The notes below the pieces were generated by a model that ran no database searches, was not told the DNA's origin, and worked only from the letters and a program-made list of their open reading frames with translations. The position numbers and the translations under genes were made by a program. This document shows positions 46,592 to 53,994 of a DNA stretch of 64,000 nucleotides, piece after piece; the stretch's first letter is position 1; every line of letters begins with the position of its first letter. Source of the stretch: Dysgonamonadaceae bacterium (GTDB lineage Bacteria > Bacteroidota > Bacteroidia > Bacteroidales > Azobacteroidaceae); contig JAISUK010000062.1 of NCBI GenBank assembly GCA_031272075.1, positions 1 to 64,000 of the forward strand, in the 5' to 3' direction.

Positions 46592-47422
46592 TTATTTGTT
46601 GTTTTTTAATTCGTAAACCATTTGCTTCACCCACTCCGCCCATTCCGGCATACTCTTGGAAGAATCGAATGTTTGCCAGGGAATCGGTTCGCCGAAATAC
46701 AGGGTAAAAGTCGAACCTTTCGCCTTAAACATTTCACGGGGCAAGAACAACATCTCCAGGTTGAATTTCAATTTTAATCGCTTTCGAATGGTTGCTAAAT
46801 GATAAAAGAAAGCGGAATTGGCAGCCTCAAAGTAGATGGGAACAACATCGCGGTGGTATTCAATGGCTTTGGAGACGAACATTTTTTTCCATTCCATGTC
46901 GGCAATGATTCCGTGTTGTTTTCGCGAACACAAGCCTGCCGGGAAAGTGATGATCTGATTATCTGACAAAAACGCGGCATTGAGTGACAACATGTCCTGT
47001 TTTGCCTGCGAGCCGTGTTTGTTGATCGGAATAAACAGCGGTTGCAGCGGTTTGATGAAATACAGCAAATCGTTGACCAGGTATTTGATTTTCCCATCAA
47101 ACAAGTTGCCCAACACGGCGGAGAGGCAAATGCCGTCCAATCCGCCCAACGGATGATTCGACACAAAAATCAAGCGCTTGCCTTCTTTAGGAATCTTTTC
47201 GGGATGAATCAGGTTCAGGTGGATATCGAAATAGTCGACGGCATTGCGCATGGTTTCAACCCCCACTGCCGTACCACTATAACGGAGAAACGCATTGAGT
47301 CCGTCCTGTTTGACGATCCAGGCCAGCAATCGCGTGAGGAATTTCGGAATTTTCCGGCGATTTCCCAGTTTCTCACTCACTATTCGATGAATATCTATCT
47401 GAAACAGTTCATTATTATCCAT
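46592..47422 (-). CDS. PlsC-type acyltransferase (GlsA-like)
   Basis: A 276-residue acyltransferase with the HX4D-like catalytic motif in FVSNHPLGGLDGI (about 114-126) and the FPAGLCSRKQHG substrate segment (about 178-189). Bacteroidales proteins of this type include GlsA, the O-acyltransferase that completes glycine lipid after GlsB. The start at 47422 (MDNNELFQ) is chosen because the longer frame to 47539 is made largely of the intergenic R repeat (47490-47541), which also occurs at 49894-49945. It is upstream of PUL1, while the GlsB-like gene lies downstream of it. Confidence 0.75.
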   Translation of the reverse strand: MDNNELFQIDIHRIVSEKLGNRRKIPKFLTRLLAWIVKQDGLNAFLRYSGTAVGVETMRNAVDYFDIHLNLIHPEKIPKEGKRLIFVSNHPLGGLDGICLSAVLGNLFDGKIKYLVNDLLYFIKPLQPLFIPINKHGSQAKQDMLSLNAAFLSDNQIITFPAGLCSRKQHGIIADMEWKKMFVSKAIEYHRDVVPIYFEAANSAFFYHLATIRKRLKLKFNLEMLFLPREMFKAKGSTFTLYFGEPIPWQTFDSSKSMPEWAEWVKQMVYELKNNK

Positions 47423-47489
47423 ATTCGCATCTGTAAAGTGATGCAAAAGTAACTTTTTTTTCCATACTTCAATATAAAGTATTACATTT

Positions 47490-47541
47490 AGTGGTTGGTG
47501 GTTAGTTAATTCGTAATGATTTTCCGGTGAGCCAAACATCC
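47490..47541. repeat. Repeat R, copy 1 (heptamer-containing)
   Basis: A 52-base sequence repeated at 49894-49945 with three mismatches. It starts within imperfect 7-base units (GTTGGTG, GTTAGTT) and ends at CATCC. It lies between the acyltransferase gene and the toxin-antitoxin pair. Here the hairpin that follows the second copy is lost after CATCC. Confidence 0.85.
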
Positions 47542-47641
47542 TTACGAAGACAGCAGCAACAAATTTTGAATCTTATGCTGTTGAATTGGAGATTGATCGG
47601 GCGCTAACCGCCAGAATAAAAAAGCAATTACATTTATTAAA

Positions 47642-47905
47642 CTAATACAACTCTGAATGTGAGCCTATTGCAACAAAAACAACAATTACGTGATTAGGCT
47701 CTTTTTCATAATAGTGCAGTCGGATATCACCACCTGCGCTAATAGAACGAAACTTGGATAATTTCGCTTTCAATTGATGATTGCGTAATTTTTCTGCAAA
47801 TGGCTCATTTGCAAACAGTTTTAATACTTCTATCACGCGAACTTGCTCGTTTCGTTGGAGTTTCTCAAATTGCTTAGTAAAGTTTCGGTGGTATTCGATT
47901 TTCAT
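47642..47905 (-). CDS. RelE/YafQ-type toxin
   Basis: An 87-residue basic protein with the RelE-superfamily fold pattern: MKIEYHRNFTKQFEKL at the N-terminus, a central KLRNHQLKAKLSKFRSI segment, GGDIRLHYYE, and the C-terminal GSHSELY typical of YafQ-like ribosome-dependent mRNA interferases. It overlaps the upstream antitoxin gene by four bases, the normal order and coupling of a type II module. The length is complete. Activity is not proven by sequence. Confidence 0.85.
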   Translation of the reverse strand: MKIEYHRNFTKQFEKLQRNEQVRVIEVLKLFANEPFAEKLRNHQLKAKLSKFRSISAGGDIRLHYYEKEPNHVIVVFVAIGSHSELY

Positions 47906-48207
47906 TTCATCAGTTTTTCCAAATAATGTAGCCCCTCCTCATTATCAGCAAAATGCAGAATATTTTTGTCTTGTTCGATATCTTTCAGTGTGGAAAGCAG
48001 GTAATCCGAAAACTCCTTGGAAACTTTCGGTGGATTATCACTGTTCTCATAGCCGATAGAAAACGGCACTGAGCGGGTTTGTTTGACTTTAAACAGGAAC
48101 ATACGAATGGCAGTGGACAAATCCAAACCAAAATCGTTCAAAATCTGCTCAGAAGTTTCTTTTACTTCTATTGGAACTTTTGCTTGCACTAAAACTGAAT
48201 TTTTCAT
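47902..48207 (-). CDS. RelB/DinJ-type antitoxin
   Basis: A 101-residue protein with the ribbon-helix-helix-like N-terminus of RelB/DinJ antitoxins (VLVQAKVPIEVKETSEQILNDFG, then LDLSTAIRMFLFKV), followed by an acidic, flexible C-terminal half that would wrap around the toxin. It is the first gene of the pair, has a good promoter (48251-48282) and would normally repress it. Confidence 0.87.
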   Translation of the reverse strand: MKNSVLVQAKVPIEVKETSEQILNDFGLDLSTAIRMFLFKVKQTRSVPFSIGYENSDNPPKVSKEFSDYLLSTLKDIEQDKNILHFADNEEGLHYLEKLMK

Positions 48208-48250
48208 GCTTTTTACGTATTTTATAATGTTTCTGTCTTTATTTTTAATA

Positions 48251-48282
48251 CAAAAATACGGCTTTATTATGAATTGACCAAA
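48251..48282 (-). promoter_or_regulatory. Promoter of the toxin-antitoxin pair
   Basis: The minus strand reads TTTG (48282 to 48279), 20 bp, then TATTTTTG (48258 to 48251), a full Bacteroidota -33/-7 match. The start would be near 48244, about 37 bases before the antitoxin ATG. Confidence 0.7.
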
Positions 48283-48330
48283 TATTTATCCCCCTTATCG
48301 CGTTTTTATTTTGATAGGTGTTTCGGATAG

Positions 48331-49674
48331 CTATTCCATGACCACCTTTTTAGCGATTCCATTGACTTTGACAATATAAATTCCTTGAGGAAGTGTGAGG
48401 CGTGTGATACCCGACTGGATCTGTTGCTGCCTGAATTGCACCCCTGCCAAAGTGAAAACCTTGACTGTTGTATTATTAAATGGCGCGTTCACAAATAATT
48501 CGTTTCCGTACGTCCATATCGATGGATCGGCATCCGACTTGAACGTGTCGATACCGTTGTCATTGTATTCTGCAAAAATTTGTGTTTTGAAATGCAGTTT
48601 TTTAAAGCTGGCATGGTATGGGTTTACCATGGCGAGACCATATTCCGGCGTACCTTCATAAACATTATGGACTGCACGAGTATAAAAAACCTCATTGTAT
48701 TTTTCCACATACTCACTTGCCGATTTTTCTGTCTCCAATACCACAGAACGATAATGAAACAGCTTCAGGCTGTCATCGCTCAGAAACCCGTTGGTTGTGA
48801 ACAGGACAATCGCAGCGTCATAATTGTTATCGCTTGTCCGATAACTCGGTATTCTTTCGCCTCCATATAAGTTGAAGAGATCTGATTTTGACAGCGTTAC
48901 AAGCGCATCTCCCTTTACATTTTCAACCAAAGCAAAATCCTCAGCGTAATCCCCGAGATCGGTGAAAGTTACAATATCATAATCATGCCAATAATTTTTG
49001 ATTGTCACCAGATTGTCCGGCGCATCCCACAGACCGGCAAGATAGCCTTCCAATCGTCCGGCAAAACCTGATGAATACCCCTGTCTGTAGGAAAAAAGAT
49101 TGGGGCCTGTCTGTTGAAATTTACGTCGAAAATTCTCAAAAACAGTGGTATTATCTTCCACCAATCCGGTATGACTGGACGGATCTGCGAGCCAATAATT
49201 TAATTCGTTTGATGTACCCTTGTGAGTACACCATTGATGGAATATTTCATGTGTAACAATATTGGGGTTGATGTCACTGCCTACCAGTAATCTTGTGATA
49301 CGCAATAATTTATTGGAATTATATGATTCCGAATTATCAAGTGGGCCTATTCCAATATTTTGAACATGATTTTGAACATGAAATGAATGGGCGGTCGTAT
49401 AGCCTGACACATAATAAAAGCCATCATAACACAGAATCAAAAAATGTTTATCCGGAATGATGTCAAATACACGTTTGATATAATTGAGTTCTTTTGCTTC
49501 TGTCCAATCAGCGGCATCTACCGAAGGAACGTTGATATTAATGATATGTGAGGTAATCCGAAAATCCGCAGGCTGCCCCGGAAGTTGCAATATTGTCGGC
49601 ATCGGCTTGTTTAGAACTGACGGAGGGAGCGCATGCAAAAAGTTTATGTTAAAGATTGTCAGCGCAAACAGCAA
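48331..49674 (-). CDS. Secreted HExxH protein with T9SS sorting tail, translationally phase-variable
   Basis: From the TTG at 49674 the open frame encodes 447 residues; the frame is open further upstream through the CAAAA tract. It has a hydrophobic secretion core (LLFALTIFNINFLHA), a putative zinc site HEIFHQW (His142, Glu143, His146), a large polar middle, and an 80-residue tail with VKVFTLAGVQF, GITRLTLPQGIYIVKV and the final KKVVME: a type A T9SS sorting domain. So it is probably an exported, surface-attached or released metalloprotein, maybe a peptidase. There is no ATG in this frame before the tract; the only upstream ATG (49769-49767) abuts the tract in another frame and runs to a stop after 35 codons (OFF state). 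The Lys-rich residues coded by the tract and KGKLSFWSSGV would form the positive end of the signal peptide when in frame. Confidence 0.8.
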   Translation of the reverse strand: MLFALTIFNINFLHALPPSVLNKPMPTILQLPGQPADFRITSHIININVPSVDAADWTEAKELNYIKRVFDIIPDKHFLILCYDGFYYVSGYTTAHSFHVQNHVQNIGIGPLDNSESYNSNKLLRITRLLVGSDINPNIVTHEIFHQWCTHKGTSNELNYWLADPSSHTGLVEDNTTVFENFRRKFQQTGPNLFSYRQGYSSGFAGRLEGYLAGLWDAPDNLVTIKNYWHDYDIVTFTDLGDYAEDFALVENVKGDALVTLSKSDLFNLYGGERIPSYRTSDNNYDAAIVLFTTNGFLSDDSLKLFHYRSVVLETEKSASEYVEKYNEVFYTRAVHNVYEGTPEYGLAMVNPYHASFKKLHFKTQIFAEYNDNGIDTFKSDADPSIWTYGNELFVNAPFNNTTVKVFTLAGVQFRQQQIQSGITRLTLPQGIYIVKVNGIAKKVVME

Positions 49675-49705
49675 AACGCCACTCGACCAGAATGAAAGTT
49701 TACCT

Positions 49706-49766
49706 GTTTTGTTTTGTTTTGTTTTGTTTTGTTTTGTTTTGTTTTGTTTTGTTTTGTTTTGTTTTG
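49706..49766 (-). repeat. (CAAAA)12 pentanucleotide tract, phase-variation switch
   Basis: Twelve perfect units occupy 49706-49765 (GTTTT on the plus strand) plus one extra base. On the coding strand they follow directly after ATG (49769-49767). Because 5 is not a multiple of 3, each unit gained or lost by slipped-strand mispairing shifts the frame. With 12 units the ATG reads 15 non-tract codons and meets TGA near 49662-49664; with 11 or 14 units it joins the secreted-protein frame. Confidence 0.92.
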
Positions 49767-49893
49767 CATAATTAACGAGTATTAAAAAAGATGTACAACT
49801 TGTTTACAAAGTTCGGATATTTTTGGGAAATATGCAAGAAAATAGGAAAAAAAATGAGCGGCGAGACGGGGAAATAATCAGTTGTTAGTTGTT

Positions 49894-49945
49894 AGTGGTT
49901 GGTGGTTAGTTAATTCGTAATGATTTTTTGGTGAGCTAAACATCC
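49894..49945. repeat. Repeat R, copy 2
   Basis: Second copy of the 52-base repeat at 47490-47541 (three mismatches). It overlaps heptamer units and runs into the CATCCC-GTTA-GGGATG hairpin, which is absent after copy 1. Confidence 0.85.
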
Positions 49946-50047
49946 CGTTAGGGATGAATTGTTGGTAGCGGATAGTTGTCGTTTTTGCGCTTTCGACACG
50001 TCCAGGGTCGAATGTGGATGACCGCTGTTTTTTCAGGCATAAAAATG

Positions 50048-50077
50048 TTTGTAAGATGAAAAAAATAGTTATATTTG
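50048..50077 (+). promoter_or_regulatory. Promoter of the small antitoxin-like gene
   Basis: TTTG (50048-50051), 18 bp, TATATTTG (50070-50077): a full Bacteroidota promoter. The start would be near 50084, about 18 bases before ATG 50102. Confidence 0.7.
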
Positions 50078-50101
50078 CGACGATAATTATTATATTGAAA
50101 T

Positions 50102-50323
50102 ATGATACGAACAGTTATAACACCGCAACAGACAACATTTCCGTTGGATATTCCGAAGCAGTATGTTGGTAAACAATTGGAAATTTTGCTCTTTTGTCTT
50201 GATGAGGTCACTGACGGTTTAAATCTTCCGAGTTTGGACAAATCAATTGCCGAGGCAAAAGCAGGGAAAACCGTGCGTTGCAAATCGGTTTCCGAACTGA
50301 TGCAAAGTTATGTACGAGATTGA
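50102..50323 (+). CDS. Small orphan protein, antitoxin-like
   Basis: A 73-residue protein starting MIRTVITPQQ with a beta-rich N-terminal half (FPLDIPKQYVGKQLEILLF) resembling the DNA-binding part of AbrB/MazE-like or other small antitoxins, and a C-terminal helix ending KSVSELMQSYVRD. Such short proteins often pair with RelE or PIN toxins in Bacteroidota, but no toxin gene follows; the next 50 bases lead to an orphan T9SS tail. It may be a decayed or solitary antitoxin. It has its own promoter. Confidence 0.6.
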   Translation: MIRTVITPQQTTFPLDIPKQYVGKQLEILLFCLDEVTDGLNLPSLDKSIAEAKAGKTVRCKSVSELMQSYVRD

Positions 50324-50372
50324 GTCATCCGCATCCGCATCCGGCTCAAATTGACCACCCTCTGGTGAGTTT

Positions 50373-50423
50373 CTATTCCATGACCACCTTTTTAGCGATT
50401 CCATTGACTTTGACAATATAAAT
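50373..50423 (-). pseudogene. Orphan copy of the T9SS C-terminal tail
   Basis: These 51 bases are identical to 48331-48381, the last 16 codons plus stop of the secreted HExxH protein (IYIVKVNGIAKKVVME). On the coding side the copy passes straight into an octamer repeat and has no gene body. It is a remnant of a lost paralogue or a partial duplication. Confidence 0.75.
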
Positions 50424-50448
50424 ATATAAATATATAAATATATAAATA
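50417..50448. repeat. (TATAAATA)4 octamer repeat
   Basis: Four perfect 8-base units abutting and partly overlapping the orphan T9SS tail. It may mark the joint of the duplication or have grown by slippage. Confidence 0.8.
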
Positions 50449-50485
50449 GAGATAAATAGATATATCAATATTTTTTTAAATAATT

Positions 50486-50554
50486 GGCAGTTATTATCGT
50501 GATCAGGCTCTTTATGAGTGGTCGGATATTGATGTAGCTCTTGTAGCCGATTGA
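50486..50554 (+). pseudogene. Fragment of a minimal nucleotidyltransferase (MNT)
   Basis: In one frame the DNA reads GSYYRDQALYEWSDIDVALV followed by AD and a stop. The GS motif, 10 to 12 residues and a DxD (SDID) are the core of MNT-type nucleotidyltransferases, known as antitoxins of HEPN-MNT modules. A TAA two codons before it and the early stop show that only about 22 codons remain. No HEPN partner is present. Confidence 0.65.
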
Positions 50555-50572
50555 AGAAATGGCCCTACCCCA

Positions 50573-52180
50573 TCAAATCCCGATTTTCATCACATTGCTC
50601 TCAAAATCTTCGCGGTTGCCTTTTGCTTTATTTCTCAGTTTCGTCCTTTTATTATAAACGGTCTGCACCGAATATCGCATGAATGAGGCGATTTTGGAAT
50701 TATCCTGAATACCCAATCGTATGAGTGCGTAAATGCGCAACTCGGAGTTCAATATTTCTTCTTTCTTTAGCGTAATTTGCTGATCGTCGTCCAATAAAGC
50801 GTTCATTTCTTCAATAAAAGTGGGATAGAGTTTGAGGAAAGCCCTGTCGAAATTTTGCATAAATTCCGACAGCAGGACATCCGTTTTTTCGGGAGAACGG
50901 GTTTGATTCAATAGATCGTCGACCTGATTGGCCAATATTTTTCGGGAAACGATCTTTCGGTATTTGTTCATCTGATCTACGTACGAAGAGCACAACCCAA
51001 TAAAAAACCCGACATATTTTTCTTTCGTTTTGTTGGCGTCCTTCAATCGTTCGTTTATTTCGTACAGCTGATGGTTTAAGAATCCCAATTCCTCGCTGTT
51101 TTTATTCAGCAGCTTCATTTGCTTGAATATATACATCAGAAACACGATTGTCAACAGCAGCAGCACCAACACGATGAATATCGAGAGTTTCAATTTGCGC
51201 TTTTCCAGGTCGTTTTTTGTCTTGTACGTCGAGATGATAACCGGCAATTTATACCCTATCTGCACCGCCCGCACCCTGTTGTTGAAGAACTTGGCATCAT
51301 CCATCGAGATCTGAATATATTGGTATGCCCGTTCCACTTCATCGGGTTTTTCCTGGTATAAATAGAACGCCAGCGTTTGCAGCGACAGGTTTTCTTTCAA
51401 TGCGCATACTTGGTCGGATATGGCGGATTTGATGATAAACTCCTCAAATTTTTCGTTGTTTTCGGTAATTTTATACAACGAGGCCAGATAGTAAGTGACG
51501 ATGGCATACAACCGGGTTGAGACCTCCAGCTGGCGATACACTTCCAACAGCACCTTCTCCGCTTTCGCGTATTCGCTGTTGGTTTTCAAAATATACCCTT
51601 CGTAGGTTTTATAGCGTAACGAATTGACCGGCAGGTGCATATAAACCGAATCTACATAAGCCATGTTGATATCGAAATATTCAGGAAAAAAAACCGAGTC
51701 GTTCACGTAGATACGGGCTTTCTGATAGGCCCATTCGGAGGTTTCATAGTATTTTAGCAACAAATCCGCCGTGATCTTAGATCGGTCGATCGACTCCAGT
51801 TTATCCATGGCCTCTTTGATCAGTCCTGCCGTCGACAACAACGAAATATAGTCCAGATCGGCATCCAATCTGTAGTAATCATCGTCCAGCCGGAGGGCGA
51901 GCTTTTCTTTTTTCATCACATAATTCATGGCAGAATCGAACCGATAAGTGGCGTATTCATCGTAAATTTGACCATATAAAAGAAATTTTGACCGGACAGA
52001 CATCGTATCTGAAAACAGATGCTTCAGGCTGTCGATTCGATTTTCTTTCGTTTTCATATAATTGCCTCTATTTTTCAATTCAGCATCCAACGCCCGCAGC
52101 AAATGAGTATCCAATGCGAATCCCTCGTTCAGAAACAAGCAAGAAAAAATACAATATGCGATGATATATGGAATTTTCAT
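50573..52180 (-). CDS. DUF6377-type membrane regulator of PUL2
   Basis: A 535-residue protein with a signal peptide, a periplasmic TPR-like helical part (about 25-315), one membrane helix (about 330-352; IVLVLLLLTIVFLMYIF), a cytoplasmic coiled coil (about 355-400; ELGFLNHQLYEINERLKDA) and a C-terminal region with an HTH of the LuxR-like kind (about 480-520; LRIYALIRLGIQDNSKIASF, SVQTVYNKRTK). This layout is that of the DUF6377 regulators found beside PULs in Bacteroidales, which sense sugar in the periplasm and bind DNA. It diverges from PUL2 across 335 bp. Confidence 0.8.
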   Translation of the reverse strand: MKIPYIIAYCIFSCLFLNEGFALDTHLLRALDAELKNRGNYMKTKENRIDSLKHLFSDTMSVRSKFLLYGQIYDEYATYRFDSAMNYVMKKEKLALRLDDDYYRLDADLDYISLLSTAGLIKEAMDKLESIDRSKITADLLLKYYETSEWAYQKARIYVNDSVFFPEYFDINMAYVDSVYMHLPVNSLRYKTYEGYILKTNSEYAKAEKVLLEVYRQLEVSTRLYAIVTYYLASLYKITENNEKFEEFIIKSAISDQVCALKENLSLQTLAFYLYQEKPDEVERAYQYIQISMDDAKFFNNRVRAVQIGYKLPVIISTYKTKNDLEKRKLKLSIFIVLVLLLLTIVFLMYIFKQMKLLNKNSEELGFLNHQLYEINERLKDANKTKEKYVGFFIGLCSSYVDQMNKYRKIVSRKILANQVDDLLNQTRSPEKTDVLLSEFMQNFDRAFLKLYPTFIEEMNALLDDDQQITLKKEEILNSELRIYALIRLGIQDNSKIASFMRYSVQTVYNKRTKLRNKAKGNREDFESNVMKIGI

Positions 52181-52515
52181 ATTAATGAAATATAGCTAAT
52201 TATCTTCTTAGGTAGTCTATTCAACATACCGGATTCAAATGTAAAGAGAAAAAGCAGAATAAAAAAATAAAAACAAAAATATTTCATATCTTCCGCTATT
52301 TTCATAAAAAAATTTAGTATGTGAAACTACTTTCCAGTCCGAATTGAACAATTATATCGTACTTATTTTCAAATTTTTACATTTAGATTATTCAAAAATG
52401 GGACTACTTCGGTCGTTTTATTGTTTCCGATTGCGGATTTTTTATTATAATATTGCAAATAAATGATTAAAAATAGTGTAAAAATGATTGAATTATTGAT
52501 AAAAATCTATGTATC
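52181..52515. promoter_or_regulatory. Divergent control region of PUL2
   Basis: 335 AT-rich bases between the DUF6377 regulator (minus) and the PUL2 enzymes (plus). A minus-strand TACATTTG (52243 to 52236) is a full -7 element for the regulator. On the plus side TAATATTG at 52448-52455 is one base from consensus, without a well-placed TTTG, as might be expected of an activator-dependent promoter. No coding frame was seen. Confidence 0.5.
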
Positions 52516-53994
52516 ATGAGAAAAAGGTATTTTAGCTTATTTCTGATGTTGGTGGGTATTTTGCTGTCAGTGAACGCGAAGATTGAGCTCCCTCGCCTGC
52601 TGGGCGACAATATGGTGCTGCAACGCCATGCCGAAGTCAATCTGTGGGGAAAATCCGACACCGGAAAAGAGATTGCTGTCCGCACTTCTTGGAACAACAA
52701 AGCCTATAAAACAAAAGCGGATAAAAGCGGAAACTGGGCAGTCAAAGTTCAGACAGGCGAAGCAGGAGGCCCTTATTCCATCACCCTGAATGACGGAGAA
52801 GAACTGATCCTCAACAATGTATTGTTGGGCGAAGTATGGATATGTTCCGGGCAGTCGAATATGGAATTTCCGATATGTGGTTTTATCAACCAGTACAACG
52901 AGGGATCGCTCGAAACGATCATCGAAGCGAAGAAATATCCTGATATTCGCTTGTTTACAGTAGAAAAGAACGCCGTCGACACCCCGCAGGACGACTGCAA
53001 AGGGGGAAAATGGCTGATTTCGGATTATGCCAGTGTAAGCGCATTTTCGGCAGTAGCGTATTATTTCGGAAAAATGCTTCACGAGGCATTGGATGTCCCG
53101 ATTGGTTTGATCGCTACCAGTTGGGGCGGCACCCGAATCGAAGCATGGATGACCGAAGAGAGCATCTCTAAACTGCCGAATATCAATCAGACGATTGCTT
53201 TTTCCGGCGACGGGCCCAACAAGGCTGCGGTATTGTACAACGGGATGATTCATCCGCTGATTCGTTATCAGGCCAAAGGGTTTATCTGGTATCAGGGAGA
53301 ATCGAACCGCGAGGCGTATTTCGATTATAAAGATCTATTGACCAGGATGATTGCATTGTGGCGTCATTTGTGGAATAATGACAAAATGCCTTTTTACATG
53401 GTGCAGTTGGCGCCTTACAATTATGATGGAGCGGATCTGCGGTCGTTGGCATTGACGGTCGAGGCGCAGACAAAGGTTGTAGCCGAAGTCCCGCACACAG
53501 GCATTGCCGGCACGACGGATATCGGGCATCAGTCTAACATTCACCCTCCAAAGAAAAAAGAAGTCGGCATGCGTTTGGCATTCCTCGCGCTGCAGCACGA
53601 TTATGGCGTCGAAGGGTTGCCGCTCGATGCGCCTACTTTCAAGTCGATGGAAGTAAAAGATTCGTTAGCGATTCTTTCTTTCAACAATGTATCGGATGCG
53701 AGCGACGCCATGGCGCCCAACAGCCTGGCGGGATTCAATGACATCCATATTCATTCGGTAAACGGATTTGAGATAGCCGGCGCAGATCAACGGTTTTATC
53801 CTGCGAAATCGCGTTTGTTGTGGTGGAAGAATCAGATAGAAGTCTCTTCCGACAGTGTCAAGTCGCCGGTCGCTGTGCGTTATGCTTTCAAAAACTTTCC
53901 CAAGGCCAATGTCACCACCACGTTTGGAATCCCGCTGATTCCTTTCCGGACGGATCAATGGGAGATTCCCAAGAAAGAAATTTTTAAACAATGA
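52516..53994 (+). CDS. Sialate-O-acetylesterase-family esterase, PUL2
   Basis: A 492-residue secreted protein (signal peptide ending near LSVNA). It shows the SGNH-type catalytic serine in ICSGQSNMEF (Ser114), the GFIWYQGESN block (about 253-262) and the catalytic His region TDIGHQSNIHPPKK (about 335-348). Relatives remove O-acetyl groups from sialic acids or from plant-polymer sugars, so the acetylated substrate is not fixed by sequence. It is the first gene of PUL2 and overlaps GH97 by four bases (ATGA). Confidence 0.87.
   Translation: MRKRYFSLFLMLVGILLSVNAKIELPRLLGDNMVLQRHAEVNLWGKSDTGKEIAVRTSWNNKAYKTKADKSGNWAVKVQTGEAGGPYSITLNDGEELILNNVLLGEVWICSGQSNMEFPICGFINQYNEGSLETIIEAKKYPDIRLFTVEKNAVDTPQDDCKGGKWLISDYASVSAFSAVAYYFGKMLHEALDVPIGLIATSWGGTRIEAWMTEESISKLPNINQTIAFSGDGPNKAAVLYNGMIHPLIRYQAKGFIWYQGESNREAYFDYKDLLTRMIALWRHLWNNDKMPFYMVQLAPYNYDGADLRSLALTVEAQTKVVAEVPHTGIAGTTDIGHQSNIHPPKKKEVGMRLAFLALQHDYGVEGLPLDAPTFKSMEVKDSLAILSFNNVSDASDAMAPNSLAGFNDIHIHSVNGFEIAGADQRFYPAKSRLLWWKNQIEVSSDSVKSPVAVRYAFKNFPKANVTTTFGIPLIPFRTDQWEIPKKEIFKQ

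Larger units (their letters stand above)
49767..50101. other. 335-bp non-coding region with repeat R copy 2 and hairpins
   Basis: It contains the upstream DNA of the phase-variable gene, four 7-base units (49884-49911), repeat R copy 2 (49894-49945), a hairpin CATCCC-GTTA-GGGATG (49941-49956), a second hairpin TTCGAC/GTCGAA (49992-50012) and a promoter for the small gene at 50102. No coding frame is convincing. The two hairpins resemble REP-type dispersed intergenic repeats. Confidence 0.6.

Noticed and set aside
47423-47539. N-terminal extension of the acyltransferase
   Set aside because: Most of this extension is coded by the intergenic repeat R, which also occurs in non-coding DNA at 49894, so the start at 47422 is better.
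47545-47646. Plus-strand 41-codon open frame ending LLN after repeat R copy 1
   Set aside because: No start codon, no recognisable motif, and it overlaps the toxin gene end; could be decayed coding DNA, but not supportable.
49484-49771. Plus-strand reading frame across the GTTTT tract encoding repeated Phe-Cys-Phe-Val-Leu
   Set aside because: It is antisense to the secreted-protein gene and its repeat part only reflects the pentanucleotide tract; no family feature was seen.
50417-50448. CRISPR-like array from regular short repeats
   Set aside because: The 8-base units are directly tandem without spacers, and no cas genes are present.
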